A stretch of DNA of 5,254 bases from Planctomycetota bacterium (GTDB lineage: Bacteria > Planctomycetota > Phycisphaerae > Tepidisphaerales > Tepidisphaeraceae). The stretch is from assembly GCA_029777755.1 (NCBI GenBank), contig JAKORQ010000364.1, positions 1 through 5,254 of the forward strand, written 5' to 3'. Positions 5,135-5,254 of the stretch are shown piece after piece. The position numbers and the translations under genes are program-made. How positions within the stretch are numbered: position 1 is the stretch's first letter; each line of letters opens with the position of its first letter. Below the pieces are notes generated by a model. The model was given only the letters and a program-made list of their open reading frames with translations, was not told the DNA's origin and ran no database searches.

Positions 5135-5254
5135 TTACGCGCGTCGGCGGCGCAGGGCGAGCATCGCACCTGTGGCCAGCAGGCCCAGGGAGGTTGGCTC
5201 GGGGACGATCTGGAAGTTGTCGAGGTAGACCGTCCGTGGCTCGGTTGGAGCGGA
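5135..5254 (-). CDS. PEP-CTERM sorting-signal protein, C-terminal end (cut by window edge)
   Basis: Only the last 39 residues are visible; the rest lies right of the window. The tail is a textbook PEP-CTERM signal: VPEP (residues 17-20 of the visible part), a hydrophobic helix TSLGLLATGAMLAL, then RRRRA and the stop. Such proteins are exported by Sec, recognised by an exosortase in the inner membrane, cleaved near the PEP motif and delivered to the surface or the extracellular matrix. The preceding VYLDNFQI looks like the last beta-strand of a jelly-roll or carbohydrate-binding type domain, which often precedes this signal; the body of the protein cannot be identified. A strong terminator follows the stop. 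The call rests on the unmistakable three-part tail. Confidence 0.9.
   Translation of the reverse strand, partial: SAPTEPRTVYLDNFQIVPEPTSLGLLATGAMLALRRRRA

Overview
The window looks like chromosomal DNA from a GC-rich, Gram-negative-type bacterium. The Planctomycetota (Phycisphaerae-like) are the best guess and the Verrucomicrobiota the main alternative. Three things point that way: the C-terminus of a PEP-CTERM protein with a VPEP motif, one hydrophobic helix and an RRRR tail; an alginate-export-like outer-membrane porin; and an intergenic stretch built from CCACGAAG-type and CCACAGATG-type repeats, which I recall from such genomes. This is inference from family knowledge, and no rRNA or other marker gene is present to confirm it.

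Layout, left to right. (1) 1-673, minus strand: N-terminal 224 residues of a secreted beta-barrel protein of the alginate-export porin type, cut by the window edge. (2) 674-964: divergent intergenic region with a good promoter for the porin, overlapped by two adjacent inverted repeats (candidate operator), and a weak promoter for the peroxiredoxin. (3) 965-1555, plus strand: complete typical 2-Cys peroxiredoxin. (4) 1587-1621: strong hairpin serving as a terminator between two convergent genes. (5) 1624-3288, minus strand: complete exported 554-residue TPR protein of a widespread but functionally uncharacterised family, with a histidine-rich core and a C-terminal CxC. (6) 3289-3469: divergent promoter region with GCGAA/TTCGC inverted repeats. 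(7) 3470-4816, plus strand: complete MscS-superfamily channel of the YbdG (miniconductance) type. (8) 4817-5134: intergenic region holding a repeat-derived element of about 165 bp and a strong minus-strand terminator. (9) 5135-5254, minus strand: last 39 residues of a PEP-CTERM surface protein.

Every gene is a separate transcription unit: strands alternate -,+,-,+,-, and no two adjacent genes run the same way. The peroxiredoxin (peroxide defence) and the YbdG-like channel (osmotic downshock) are both stress functions, but the sequence shows no operon joining them. I see no defence system, CRISPR array, transposase or RNA gene. The least understood items are the His-rich TPR protein and the TTARCCAC-bounded intergenic element.
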